A stretch of 15,325 bases of DNA from an uncultured Lachnospiraceae bacterium (lineage in GTDB: Bacteria; Bacillota; Clostridia; Lachnospirales; Lachnospiraceae), in assembly GCA_945492935.1 (NCBI GenBank), contig CALYVE010000010.1, forward strand, positions 1-15,325. The letters run 5' to 3'. Shown piece by piece: positions 1 to 7,074 of the stretch. The notes under the pieces were generated by a model. The model was given only the letters and a program-made list of their open reading frames with translations, was not told the DNA's origin and ran no database searches. The position numbers were made by a program, and so were the translations under genes. The first letter of the stretch is position 1. The number at the start of each line of letters is the position of its first letter.

Positions 1-216
1 GCATAGCATCCGACCTGCCCTTTTCATTTGAAACAATGCCTGTAAATTTTTATTCACTAATAAATTGTTATCATAATTTCAAGGGCTGTTTATATCATTA
101 TTTTTAGATTTTTATAATTTTTTTGAATAATATCTATAAATTTCACTAAAAAAATGATATTATCCTTTTATACTGACACATAAGCAATCCTGCAATTTTA
201 AAACGGAGATAATAAG
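1..216. other. AT-rich non-coding leader upstream of the AraC-family gene
   Basis: This stretch is strongly AT-rich, especially positions 60-165, and holds no convincing open reading frame. It probably contains the promoter region of the AraC-family gene that begins at 217. I saw no terminator, tRNA or obvious long inverted repeat. A nine-codon start on the minus strand (ATG at 25-27, running off the left edge) has no good ribosome binding site and is not called as a gene. Confidence 0.6.
155..174 (+). promoter_or_regulatory. candidate promoter region for the AraC-family gene
   Basis: Two -10-like elements are visible. TGATATTAT at 155-163 is an extended -10 (TGn plus a 5/6 match to TATAAT). 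TATACT lies at 169-174. Neither has a good -35 box at 16-18 bases, so the call is tentative. Either would give a leader of about 40 bases before the ATG at 217, which is preceded by a GGAG ribosome binding site. Confidence 0.3.
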
Positions 217-954
217 ATGGGGACCTATAAAGAATTAGAAAAAGCTTTGCTGATACAAAGCGAAAATCAGATTTTTCATACAAATTATCAAAAGGAACTG
301 CGTTTCTACCGCGCTGTACAAGAAGGCGATACAGAGCAGGTCAAAGAACTTTTTACGCCACTTTCTACAACAGGAATGGGCATTCTATCCCCTAGTCCGA
401 TTCGCAATATTCGTTATCATTTTATTGTTTCTGTTGCACTCATCACCCGATTTTGCATTGAAGGTGGTCTCCCGACAGAAACCGCCTACACACTTTCAGA
501 CTTATATATTCAGCGCGCAGATGCAATCCAAAACGAAGACAGTATTGCCGCGCTCCATAAAGAAATGATTTTTGATTTCACAAATCTTATGCAAAACAAA
601 AAGACGCAGGCGGTTATGTCAAAAGTCGTATTACAGGCCATCAACTATATCCACAAGCATCTCCGTTCTCCCATTAAAGAAAGCGAAATAGCTGCCGAAT
701 TACACGTAAACAGCAGCTATCTTTCGTCGTTATTCAAGCGGGAAACAGGAATGGGGCTCAAATCCTACCTTCAGTCTGCACGTATCGAAGCCGCCAAAAA
801 CATGCTCAAATATTCTGAATATGATTATTCAATCATCAGCAACTATTTGTGTTTCAGTTCCCACTCATATTTTATTTCTGTATTTAAAAAGCATACCGGA
901 TTAACACCAAAAGAATATCGAAATCGTTATTTTCAAAGCAATTGGAACGAATGA
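217..954 (+). CDS. AraC-family transcriptional regulator
   Basis: This 245-residue cytoplasmic protein has a C-terminal AraC/XylS DNA-binding domain at about residues 138-240. The first helix-turn-helix contains the ESEIAAELHVNSSYLSSLFKRE-like stretch near residues 156-176. The second ends in the classic FKKHTGLTPKEYR signature at 223-235, the most diagnostic part of the family. The N-terminal 135 residues are helical and lack the cupin fold of sugar-sensing AraC proteins and the receiver domain of YesN. They contain PSPIRNIRYHF (59-69), a pattern I associate with clostridial regulators of unknown ligand. The start is supported by GGAG about 9 bases before the ATG. The gene is monocistronic in the window and faces the membrane-protein gene tail to tail with a 5-base gap. 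Its target and effector cannot be told from the sequence; none of the neighbours is an obvious regulon member. Confidence 0.92.
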   Translation: MGTYKELEKALLIQSENQIFHTNYQKELRFYRAVQEGDTEQVKELFTPLSTTGMGILSPSPIRNIRYHFIVSVALITRFCIEGGLPTETAYTLSDLYIQRADAIQNEDSIAALHKEMIFDFTNLMQNKKTQAVMSKVVLQAINYIHKHLRSPIKESEIAAELHVNSSYLSSLFKRETGMGLKSYLQSARIEAAKNMLKYSEYDYSIISNYLCFSSHSYFISVFKKHTGLTPKEYRNRYFQSNWNE

Positions 955-959
955 CAATA

Positions 960-1637
960 CTACTCAAGATCATCAACCGATGGTCTTTTGATGTATCGTC
1001 TTTTTGCGATTCGCAAATATACCGGTTCCAATACCAAGCTAAGAAGAAATGACAAAGCAAAACTAACAACCAAGGATTTTGGAAGTGTTTTTACGATGGA
1101 AGGCTTATCCGTCTCAAGCTTTTTTATTCGTTCCTTTATTATCTTCTGCGTATCCTTCAGCTCACTATATTGTGTATTGACCTCTATATACTCGTGTGTA
1201 CGTTCCGGAATTTCGGCAAGCTTTGCTTCACAATCTTTAATTCCTTCTTCAACTGTTTTAAGCTCTTTGCTTAATTCATCTGCTTTTGTCGAAATCTCCC
1301 GATTCGCCATAGTTAACATAACACAGACAAGTACAGTTGTGATAATAAAAACATAAAAGAAATTTACAACAAATACGGATACAAGTTTTGTGAGGAATTT
1401 AAATTTTATTTTGCCGGCCACCACTTCGGCAATCTGATGAATCGGAAACGCAACCGTGATAATAAAAGTCAATATAAAGGATAATAAAAGGCTTAATCCC
1501 CACATTTTGATTGAAAAATGACCGGAGGCAACAACTCCATAGGTTGCAAGTGCAAAGCTAATCGAAAAACCCATCAAAAACTTCATAAAGTGGTTGATTT
1601 TTTTACTTACCCCTGCCTCTAATCTATCTGTGTTCAT
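960..1637 (-). CDS. four-helix membrane protein with a long extracytoplasmic coiled coil, unknown function
   Basis: I do not recognise a named family for this 225-residue protein. Hydrophobic segments lie at about residues 18-37, 45-64, 84-108 and 187-206. Residues 112-176 are charged and heptad-rich, consistent with a coiled coil of roughly 65 residues between helices 3 and 4. The loop at 65-83 and the tail after 206 (AKRRYIKR) are Lys/Arg-rich, so by the positive-inside rule both termini are cytoplasmic and the coiled coil is outside. The start has AAGGAG 6 bases upstream, and that site overlaps the stop codon of the phosphodiesterase gene 9 bases upstream, so the two genes are cotranscribed and probably translationally coupled. 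It may be a membrane partner or output of that enzyme; this is inference from pairing only. Confidence 0.85.
   Translation of the reverse strand: MNTDRLEAGVSKKINHFMKFLMGFSISFALATYGVVASGHFSIKMWGLSLLLSFILTFIITVAFPIHQIAEVVAGKIKFKFLTKLVSVFVVNFFYVFIITTVLVCVMLTMANREISTKADELSKELKTVEEGIKDCEAKLAEIPERTHEYIEVNTQYSELKDTQKIIKERIKKLETDKPSIVKTLPKSLVVSFALSFLLSLVLEPVYLRIAKRRYIKRPSVDDLE
966..989 (+). terminator. possible weak terminator hairpin for the AraC-family gene, inside the opposing gene
   Basis: AAGATCATC (966-974) and GATGGTCTT (979-987) form a 9-bp stem with one G-U wobble and an AACC tetraloop, followed by TT then GATG. In the plus direction the hairpin ends in a short U run (CUUUU). The minus strand has an A-C mismatch instead of the wobble, so it favours plus-strand transcripts. 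It lies in the last codons of the convergent membrane-protein gene. The U tract is short, so termination would be weak. Confidence 0.3.
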
Positions 1638-1646
1638 AAAGTCTCC

Positions 1647-3332
1647 TTAATCGTCACCCAACGATAATCTCTTTTCAAATTCTTCTTTCGGAAGCGGTTT
1701 GTCATAATAATATCCCTGAATAAAATAACATCCGCATTCTGCCAGTAAGTCGATTTGCTCCTTCACTTCCGCACCTTCCGCGATGCACTGAAGTCCAAGT
1801 GCCTGAACCATTGAAATCATATGCGACAGCATGATTTTCTTTTGTTCATATTCTTTGTCATCCGGCAATGGCAAAAAGCTTCGATCAAGCTTCAGTACCT
1901 TCCAAGGCAAATCCCGAATGATATTTAAGGAAGAATAACCAATGCCAAAATCGTCTACAGAAGTACAAACCCCCGCCTCGTTCAACGAATTAACAACCTT
2001 CGCCAGTGTCTCAAAGCTGACATCAATCGCAGTTTCCGTCAGTTCAACCGCTATATACTCATGCGGCACCTTATATCGATCAATAATCTCAATAACCTTC
2101 TTTGTAAAATCTGCATTTGTTAAATTCACGCGAGAGAAATTGACTGAAATTCGTACAACCTCAAAGCCTGTGTCAATCCACCTGCGAAGATCTCTGCAAA
2201 CGTGCTCCAGCATATAAAAATCAAGCTTGCAAATATCATTACTTTGCTCAAGTACAGGAATAAAACTATCCGGCGAAACCATCTGACCTTCGCGCATCCA
2301 ACGACATAATGCTTCCGCACCAATCAAACGATTATTCTTTGAATTCATCTTTGGCTGATAATATACAAGAAACTCCTCATTGATAAAACCGCGGTTTGCA
2401 TCCTTAACGATTTCCTGCATGCGACGCTGCTTAACCCGCTGTCCCTCATTGTATATCATATAATCCTCATATTTCAGCTGCTTCGCCAGTAAACCACATT
2501 CATTTGTATTACGAATGACGGTGTCCGCAGTATCGATATCCATCGGGAAATAATATCCTGCCCTAGAACCAATTTTGATTTCCGGAAGCATCGCAACACC
2601 GGTAATCATATCGTGTTCAAGAAGCATATCTCTTAATTGCTCAAATAATTCCTGCTTGTACATAACAATGAAATTGTCACCACCGACACGATAAACAGTT
2701 CCGTTCTCTCCAAGAAAATCTTGTATATTCGTTATGTATTTTTTTAAGACAGAGGTTCCCATCAGGAAACCAATCTGTGCATTAATATATTTTAAGTTTT
2801 TGACATTAAAACGACATGTGCCATATTCTGAAATTCTTTCCTGATCAACAAATTTGTTGACATCCTTGATAAATTGCTGAATGTTCGGAATTTCAAAATC
2901 CTTGTCCAAATAACGAGCTCTCTCCATCAGGACAACAAGCCTTGAACGACTGTTGAAAAGAAAATTCACATGAACAATCATATCAATGTCACGCAGCTCA
3001 TCTTCTGTCCAATCCTCTTGACCTTCGATTTGGTAAATCGTGTAACAGGCAAGTTTCTCGTCCTGATAAAACTTTTCCTTTTGGATTACACGTTCTGTAT
3101 CTTCTTTCCCGGAGTCATACGCAACAATTGTTGAATACTCTCCCAACGATCCGTTAACGGATGTATGGTTTCGTATGTGAACGCAAAGCTTTCCGATTCG
3201 TAAAAGTTCGTAGCAGCGAATAACGACATCTGCCTGATTCGTCACTGCCGTTACATGCTCGGATGTTTTAAAGAATTCAACCATATCCAAAAATGCTTCA
3301 TGAAATTGTGCTCTTCTTTCATCGTACCCCAT
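1647..3332 (-). CDS. c-di-GMP phosphodiesterase: degenerate GGDEF plus EAL domain
   Basis: This 561-residue soluble protein has no membrane segments. Residues 1-130 form an unidentified N-terminal region. Residues about 150-300 are a GGDEF-like domain whose signature reads GGDNF (217-221); the usual metal-binding Asp positions in the FNVKNLKYIN stretch are Asn and Lys, so cyclase activity is very unlikely. The EAL domain (about 310-555) looks intact: EAL at 340-342, VNFS with N398, ELTE at 430-433, DDFG at 460-463, KLD with K481, AEGAE at 518-522 and IQG with Q539. It should hydrolyse c-di-GMP to pGpG, perhaps with the dead GGDEF domain sensing GTP, as described for some hybrid proteins. The start has a GGAAGGA site 6 bases upstream. 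It has its own promoter after mutY and leads an operon with the coiled-coil membrane protein. Confidence 0.93.
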   Translation of the reverse strand: MGYDERRAQFHEAFLDMVEFFKTSEHVTAVTNQADVVIRCYELLRIGKLCVHIRNHTSVNGSLGEYSTIVAYDSGKEDTERVIQKEKFYQDEKLACYTIYQIEGQEDWTEDELRDIDMIVHVNFLFNSRSRLVVLMERARYLDKDFEIPNIQQFIKDVNKFVDQERISEYGTCRFNVKNLKYINAQIGFLMGTSVLKKYITNIQDFLGENGTVYRVGGDNFIVMYKQELFEQLRDMLLEHDMITGVAMLPEIKIGSRAGYYFPMDIDTADTVIRNTNECGLLAKQLKYEDYMIYNEGQRVKQRRMQEIVKDANRGFINEEFLVYYQPKMNSKNNRLIGAEALCRWMREGQMVSPDSFIPVLEQSNDICKLDFYMLEHVCRDLRRWIDTGFEVVRISVNFSRVNLTNADFTKKVIEIIDRYKVPHEYIAVELTETAIDVSFETLAKVVNSLNEAGVCTSVDDFGIGYSSLNIIRDLPWKVLKLDRSFLPLPDDKEYEQKKIMLSHMISMVQALGLQCIAEGAEVKEQIDLLAECGCYFIQGYYYDKPLPKEEFEKRLSLGDD

Positions 3333-3414
3333 ATATAGTCCTTCCCTGGATCAAAAAAATCTATTTGAAGAATTCGGACAAATCATTGGCGTCCACCAAT
3401 TATTCCACTCATAT

Positions 3415-3443
3415 ATTATACACTAAAAACGTCGTTTTTACAA
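3415..3443 (-). promoter_or_regulatory. promoter of the phosphodiesterase operon
   Basis: On the minus strand TTGTAA (3438-3443, 4/6 match to the -35 consensus) is followed after exactly 17 bases by a perfect TATAAT (3415-3420). The predicted start near 3408 gives a leader of about 75 bases. The -35 box lies directly behind the mutY stop codon, so the operon can be expressed independently of mutY. Confidence 0.7.
3424..3440. repeat. perfect dyad inside the phosphodiesterase promoter
   Basis: Read on the minus strand, TAAAAAC-GAC-GTTTTTA is a perfect 7-bp inverted repeat with a 3-base centre. It fills most of the spacer between the -35 and -10 boxes and overlaps the first bases of the -35. 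It could be an operator for a dimeric repressor. It could also act as a weak mutY terminator, since it lies 7 bases after that stop codon and its 3' arm is T-rich. I cannot separate the two readings. Confidence 0.45.
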
Positions 3444-3447
3444 GATT

Positions 3448-4548
3448 TTAGTCAATGTCTATATCGGCAGAAACATCCAAAAATGAACGAAATGCGGACG
3501 GAAGTGCATAATCCGTCAATATTTTTTCTCGCGTTGTCCATATAAAATCATCGGTTGCTTCCATGCAATCAATAAAATATGCGGTCATTCTCCATTCGAC
3601 ATGTGAAAAAATATGTGTGTAATTCGTTTGCATTCGAAGCTTGGCAGGCGAAACACCAAGACCGGACACATAATTTAGTGCCGTCTGCACATCCATTTTC
3701 CGATCCGTATTCGGATATTCCCACAAACCGGCCAAAAGACCCTTTTTTTCCCGTTTTCGAATTGCAAAGGTGTGATCGCACCGGAGAACAAACACGCTCA
3801 TATCCACGATTTTTCGTTTCTTTTTTTCGGCACGAACCGGCAGATTTTTCCACCCATCATGATCCTTTGACGCGCAAATATGTGCCAATGGACATTCCAT
3901 ACAGTGGGGAGCTCCGTTCGGGACGCAAATCGTTGCCCCAAGTTCCATAAGACTTTGCGTGGCAAGCTTGCATTTCCCATATTCGTATCCCTTTGCAAGC
4001 TCCCGGCAAACGGCTTCCTTTGTGGACTGCTTATCAATAATTTCCTTATATGACATTACACGGGAAAACACACGAAGCACATTTCCATCCACAGCAGGTG
4101 TCTCAAGTTCAAAGCAAGTGGAACCTATTGCACCTGCCGTATAAGCTCCGATTCCCGGAAGAGAACGTATCGCCTCATATGTATCCGGGAAACTGCCGCC
4201 ATACACTTCTTCAATCTCGATGGCCGCCTTTTTCAAATTGCGTGCCCGATTATAATACCCGAGACCCTCCCACAATTTCATCAACATATCATCCGAAACT
4301 CGTGCTAATGACGCAATCGTAGGAAGCTTTTTCAAAAATCTGACATAATATTCTTTTACAGCCTCCACTCTTGTTTGCTGCAGCATGATTTCTGAAATCC
4401 ATACATGATAAGGATCGTTATCTCTTCGCCACGGCAGATCGCGCGCATGGTCCGGATACCACGCATACAATGCCTCCAGCATCTGTTTTGTTTTCGTCTC
4501 AAAACCAAGTGATTCAGTTGTTTTTTCTGTGTTGTTAACGTTATTCAT
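3448..4548 (-). CDS. mutY: A/G-specific adenine DNA glycosylase MutY
   Basis: MutY removes adenine mispaired with 8-oxoguanine and so prevents G:C to T:A mutations. The 366-residue protein shows all expected parts: LPWRR at 38-42, the catalytic Glu in SEIMLQQTR (E53), the helix-hairpin-helix LPGIGAYTAG at 130-139, the catalytic Asp in VDGNVLR (D154), and the [4Fe-4S] ligands C208, C216, C219 and C225. The C-terminal Nudix-like domain (about 245-360) carries FSH at 314-316, used in 8-oxoG recognition. The start is uncertain. The ATG at 4548 has no ribosome binding site, and a strong promoter places transcription start at about that base, so translation may be leaderless. The next ATG (residue 23, 4482) also lacks a site. 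The first 22 residues are low-complexity and outside the conserved core. Confidence 0.96.
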   Translation of the reverse strand: MNNVNNTEKTTESLGFETKTKQMLEALYAWYPDHARDLPWRRDNDPYHVWISEIMLQQTRVEAVKEYYVRFLKKLPTIASLARVSDDMLMKLWEGLGYYNRARNLKKAAIEIEEVYGGSFPDTYEAIRSLPGIGAYTAGAIGSTCFELETPAVDGNVLRVFSRVMSYKEIIDKQSTKEAVCRELAKGYEYGKCKLATQSLMELGATICVPNGAPHCMECPLAHICASKDHDGWKNLPVRAEKKKRKIVDMSVFVLRCDHTFAIRKREKKGLLAGLWEYPNTDRKMDVQTALNYVSGLGVSPAKLRMQTNYTHIFSHVEWRMTAYFIDCMEATDDFIWTTREKILTDYALPSAFRSFLDVSADIDID

Positions 4549-4554
4549 AATCGT

Positions 4555-4583
4555 ATTTTATCACATAAAAATTAGTGTTTCAA
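4555..4583 (-). promoter_or_regulatory. mutY promoter
   Basis: On the minus strand TTGAAA (4578-4583, 5/6) is followed after 17 bases by TAAAAT (4555-4560, 5/6), with a TG one base before the -10 (extended -10 form TGATAAAAT). Transcription should start about 7 bases on, at or next to the A of the annotated ATG at 4548. Its -35 region overlaps the upstream part of the divergent exporter promoter. Confidence 0.7.
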
Positions 4584-4598
4584 TAAACGCTACAATTG

Positions 4599-4607
4599 TG
4601 CTATACT
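4599..4607 (+). promoter_or_regulatory. extended -10 promoter for the MATE exporter
   Basis: TGCTATACT (4599-4607) is an extended -10 element with a 5/6 TATAAT match. The -35 region at 4579-4584 (TTCAAT) is poor but correctly spaced, and it overlaps the mutY -35 box on the other strand, so the two promoters are back to back. The leader would be about 43 bases. Confidence 0.5.
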
Positions 4608-4656
4608 ATTTATACTTTTCTCAAAAAACCATTTACAAAAGGGATTATCAAATATA

Positions 4657-6039
4657 ATGGAAACAACAAATTTACTCACTGAAAAAAAAGAATTTAACAA
4701 GAAAATATTTCGGCTTGTTCTTCCGATTATTATCCAAAATATTTTGAGTGCCGCCATCAGTTCCGCGGATGTGCTGATGTTAAATTACGCCGGTCAGGAT
4801 TCGATTTCCGCCGTATCTCTGGCTTCACAATACACAAGTATTTTGCACTCCGTATTTTATGGACTAAGCACCGGTGTAACAATGCTTACTGCACAATACT
4901 TCGGAAAAAAAGATTATCGTGCAATCGAAGTTATTGAGGGAATTGCTCTTCGAATTTCTGTAGCAAGCGGTATTCTCTTCGGTCTGCTTGCATTGTGTAT
5001 TCCGAAACAGCTGATGCATATTTTTACGAATGACCAAACACTCATTAACATTGGTGCTGACTATATCCGATGCATGAGTGTTGCATTTATTAGCTGGGCA
5101 GTGCTCGAGGTTTACTTATCGATATTAAGAAGCTGTAATCATGTAACCGTCTGTACAATTTTAAGCTGCATGGCATTTATACTAAATATTCTATTTAATG
5201 CTGTTTTTATCTTTGGCCTTCTTGGGGCTCCAAAGCTTGGTGCTAAGGGTGTTGCAATTGCAACCTCTATTTCCAGACTCATCGAATTAATAGGGTGCAT
5301 TTTCGTATCCGTGACAAAGGCTGAAGTCAAACTAAAACTGCGTTTTATTTTCATCAAAAACAAAGCATTATTCCAGGACTTCATTAAGCTCTCTCTTCCA
5401 GCACTACTAAATGATATTATCTGGGGGCTCGGATTTTCCATGTATTCTGTTATTATCGGACACTTAGGAAGTGATGCCGTTGCAGCAAACTCCTTTGTTA
5501 TCGTAGCCAGAAACTTTGGAACAATCCTTTGCTTCGGTATTGCAAGTGCGGGAACGATTTTACTCGGAAATGTTCTTGGAGAAGGTAAGCTTCGACAGGC
5601 AAGGGACGATGGTCGCCGCCTCATGAAGCTTACAGTCATAAGCGGTATAGCCGGTGGTCTGATTGTTCTTGCAGCTACGCCAATCATTCTAAAATATGCT
5701 GCAAAAAGCCTATCAGCCACAGCGCTTCACTATCTCAAATATATGCTGCTCATTAACTCCTACTATATTTCAGGAATCGCGGTGAATACAACCTTAATTG
5801 CAGGTGTTTTCCGAGCCGGTGGCGACAGCAAATTCGGTTTCATTTGTGATACGATTGATATGTGGTGCTACGCTGTACCATTAGGCTTTCTTTCCGCTTT
5901 TGTATTTAAGCTTCCTGTACTTGTTGTTTACTTCCTCATCTGTACAGATGAGTTTGTAAAATGGCCATGGGTTTTATCGCATTATAAGAGTGAAAAATGG
6001 GTAAAAAATATTACCCGTGACGACTGGGAACAGGGGTAA
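4657..6039 (+). CDS. MATE family cation-coupled multidrug/metabolite exporter
   Basis: This 460-residue integral membrane protein has about 12 hydrophobic segments, the usual size and topology of MATE (NorM/DinF-like) transporters, which export organic cations or metabolites using a Na+ or H+ gradient. The family's internal duplication is visible: GQDSISAVSLASQ (46-58) with AQYFGKKDY (79-87) in the first half, and GSDAVAANSF (271-280) with LGNVLGEGKLRQAR in the second. The ATG is preceded by an AAAAGGGA stretch at a rather long distance (about 13 bases), so translation may be modest. The gene is divergent from mutY and monocistronic. Its last 29 bases overlap the end of tcdA on the other strand. 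The substrate cannot be predicted. Confidence 0.95.
   Translation: METTNLLTEKKEFNKKIFRLVLPIIIQNILSAAISSADVLMLNYAGQDSISAVSLASQYTSILHSVFYGLSTGVTMLTAQYFGKKDYRAIEVIEGIALRISVASGILFGLLALCIPKQLMHIFTNDQTLINIGADYIRCMSVAFISWAVLEVYLSILRSCNHVTVCTILSCMAFILNILFNAVFIFGLLGAPKLGAKGVAIATSISRLIELIGCIFVSVTKAEVKLKLRFIFIKNKALFQDFIKLSLPALLNDIIWGLGFSMYSVIIGHLGSDAVAANSFVIVARNFGTILCFGIASAGTILLGNVLGEGKLRQARDDGRRLMKLTVISGIAGGLIVLAATPIILKYAAKSLSATALHYLKYMLLINSYYISGIAVNTTLIAGVFRAGGDSKFGFICDTIDMWCYAVPLGFLSAFVFKLPVLVVYFLICTDEFVKWPWVLSHYKSEKWVKNITRDDWEQG
6001..6039 (-). terminator. possible weak terminator of the dtd-tcdA unit, inside the opposing exporter gene
   Basis: Read on the minus strand, TTACCC (6034-6039) and GGGTAA (6011-6016) form a 6-bp stem with a 17-base loop, followed at once by TATTTTTTA. 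The two arms contain the stop codons of both overlapping genes. The stem is short, but the T tract is good in the minus direction and absent in the plus direction, so it would serve tcdA rather than the exporter. Confidence 0.35.
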
Positions 6040-6733
6040 CGGTAAGGTCCCGTACAACCTCTCCTGCCAGAATAAGACCTGCCACGGACGGAACGAAGGA
6101 TACACTCCCCGGAACCGGACGCTCACTCTTGTCATATTCCGGTGACTTAATCGCGGGTTCGGTTGAATATACAACCTTAAGACTCCTGACCCCACGCACC
6201 CGAAGCTCTTTTCGCATGATTTTAGCAAGAGGACACATCGTTGTCTTATAAATATCCGTCACAACAAGCTTTGTCGGGTCTAACTTGTTGCCGGTTCCCA
6301 TCGAACTGATCACCGGCGTTCCACAAGTCTGTGCTCTCATAATTATGTCAATTTTTGCAGTTACCGTGTCTATGGCATCTACAACATAATCATATTTTGT
6401 GAAATCAAATGCATCTGCCGAATCCGGCAAATAAAAACATTTTCGTGTTTCAACAATCGCATCCGGATTAATATCAAGAATACGTTCACGCATAACATCA
6501 ACCTTAGCACGGCCAAGGGTGCTCCTTGTCGCAACAAGCTGACGGTTAAGATTACTCTCGCTTACAACATCATTGTCAACCAATTCAAGATACCCGATGC
6601 CCATTCTTGCCAGTGCTTCAACGACATGACCACCTACACCACCAATTCCAAAAATAAGAACTTTGGCTTTTGCCAGTCGATCCATATTTTCTTTCCCAAG
6701 TAATCGCTCTGTACGCGAAAATGCTTCTGTCAT
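6011..6733 (-). CDS. tcdA: tRNA threonylcarbamoyladenosine dehydratase (TcdA/CsdL family)
   Basis: TcdA uses ATP to cyclise t6A at position 37 of ANN-decoding tRNAs to ct6A, which improves decoding. The 240-residue protein is a ThiF/E1-like enzyme of normal length for the family. It has the nucleotide-binding loop GIGGVGG (29-35), the LVDND acidic strand end (51-55), SNLNRQ (60-65) with the conserved Asn, Arg and Gln, K77, and VVDAIDTVTAK (117-127). The C-terminal half (GTPVISSMGTGNKLDPTKL and RPVPGSVSFVPSVAG) separates this group from ThiF and MoeB. Start: ATG with GAAGGA six bases upstream. It is the third gene of a minus-strand run behind dtd and a 95-residue unknown, 36 bases from the latter. 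Assignment as TcdA rather than another E1-like enzyme is from overall pattern. Confidence 0.9.
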   Translation of the reverse strand: MTEAFSRTERLLGKENMDRLAKAKVLIFGIGGVGGHVVEALARMGIGYLELVDNDVVSESNLNRQLVATRSTLGRAKVDVMRERILDINPDAIVETRKCFYLPDSADAFDFTKYDYVVDAIDTVTAKIDIIMRAQTCGTPVISSMGTGNKLDPTKLVVTDIYKTTMCPLAKIMRKELRVRGVRSLKVVYSTEPAIKSPEYDKSERPVPGSVSFVPSVAGLILAGEVVRDLTVTPVPSRHG

Positions 6734-6769
6734 GCTAATTCCTTCTTTGATCGAATCTTCGGTATACTA

Positions 6770-7057
6770 CTAAATATTAATGTTGACAAAGCTCGCTTCC
6801 TCTTCCTCGCGGTCGCGAAGTGTAAGACTCTGCAAACGTCGAACAGCATCATCAATCTGCTCACGCATACCTTCTGTCGTACCTGTCAACTCTCCGTAAT
6901 TGAGATATCCAAGAACAAGGAGCATCTCGGACTCACTATCGGTATAGTAGCCGGTACCCTCCTGACGCATATCTCCCGTATTTTTAACAAGCTCTAATGT
7001 CTTGTTTGGTAATGTACGGTAATCCCATGATCCTGTTGTTCTTTCTTCCCCTAACAT
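6770..7057 (-). CDS. 95-residue acidic protein, unknown
   Basis: I do not recognise this small protein. It is soluble and acidic, with no signal peptide, membrane segment or Cys motif. Residues 40-75 look helical (MLLVLGYLNYGELTG, then an amphipathic stretch ending in DDAVRRLQSL). The tail carries a run of four Glu (residues 84-87) and ends SFVNINI. It is clearly expressed: AAAGGAGG lies 8 bases before the ATG, the reading frame is intact, and it sits 17 bases after dtd and 36 before tcdA. Two ATG triplets lie between the ribosome binding site and the chosen start but are out of frame and reach a stop within five codons. Location between two tRNA-directed enzymes suggests a translation-related or housekeeping role, which is inference only. 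Confidence 0.8.
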   Translation of the reverse strand: MLGEERTTGSWDYRTLPNKTLELVKNTGDMRQEGTGYYTDSESEMLLVLGYLNYGELTGTTEGMREQIDDAVRRLQSLTLRDREEEEASFVNINI

Positions 7058-7074
7058 AACATCATCCTCCTTTA

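Noticed and set aside
1..27. Possible divergent gene start on the minus strand at the left edge (ATG at 25-27)
   Set aside because: Only nine codons are visible, no proper ribosome binding site, and no clear promoter upstream.
988..1356. 122-codon plus-strand open frame
   Set aside because: It is the reverse of the membrane-protein coding region, has no ribosome binding site, and its composition is that of a shadow frame.
1647..3332. Calling the GGDEF-EAL protein a diguanylate cyclase
   Set aside because: GGDNF and the missing metal-binding Asp residues make cyclase activity very unlikely; only the EAL site is complete.
5139..5720. 193-codon minus-strand open frame inside the MATE exporter
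   Set aside because: The MATE frame carries clear family motifs over the same bases; the reverse frame has no recognisable domain or ribosome binding site.
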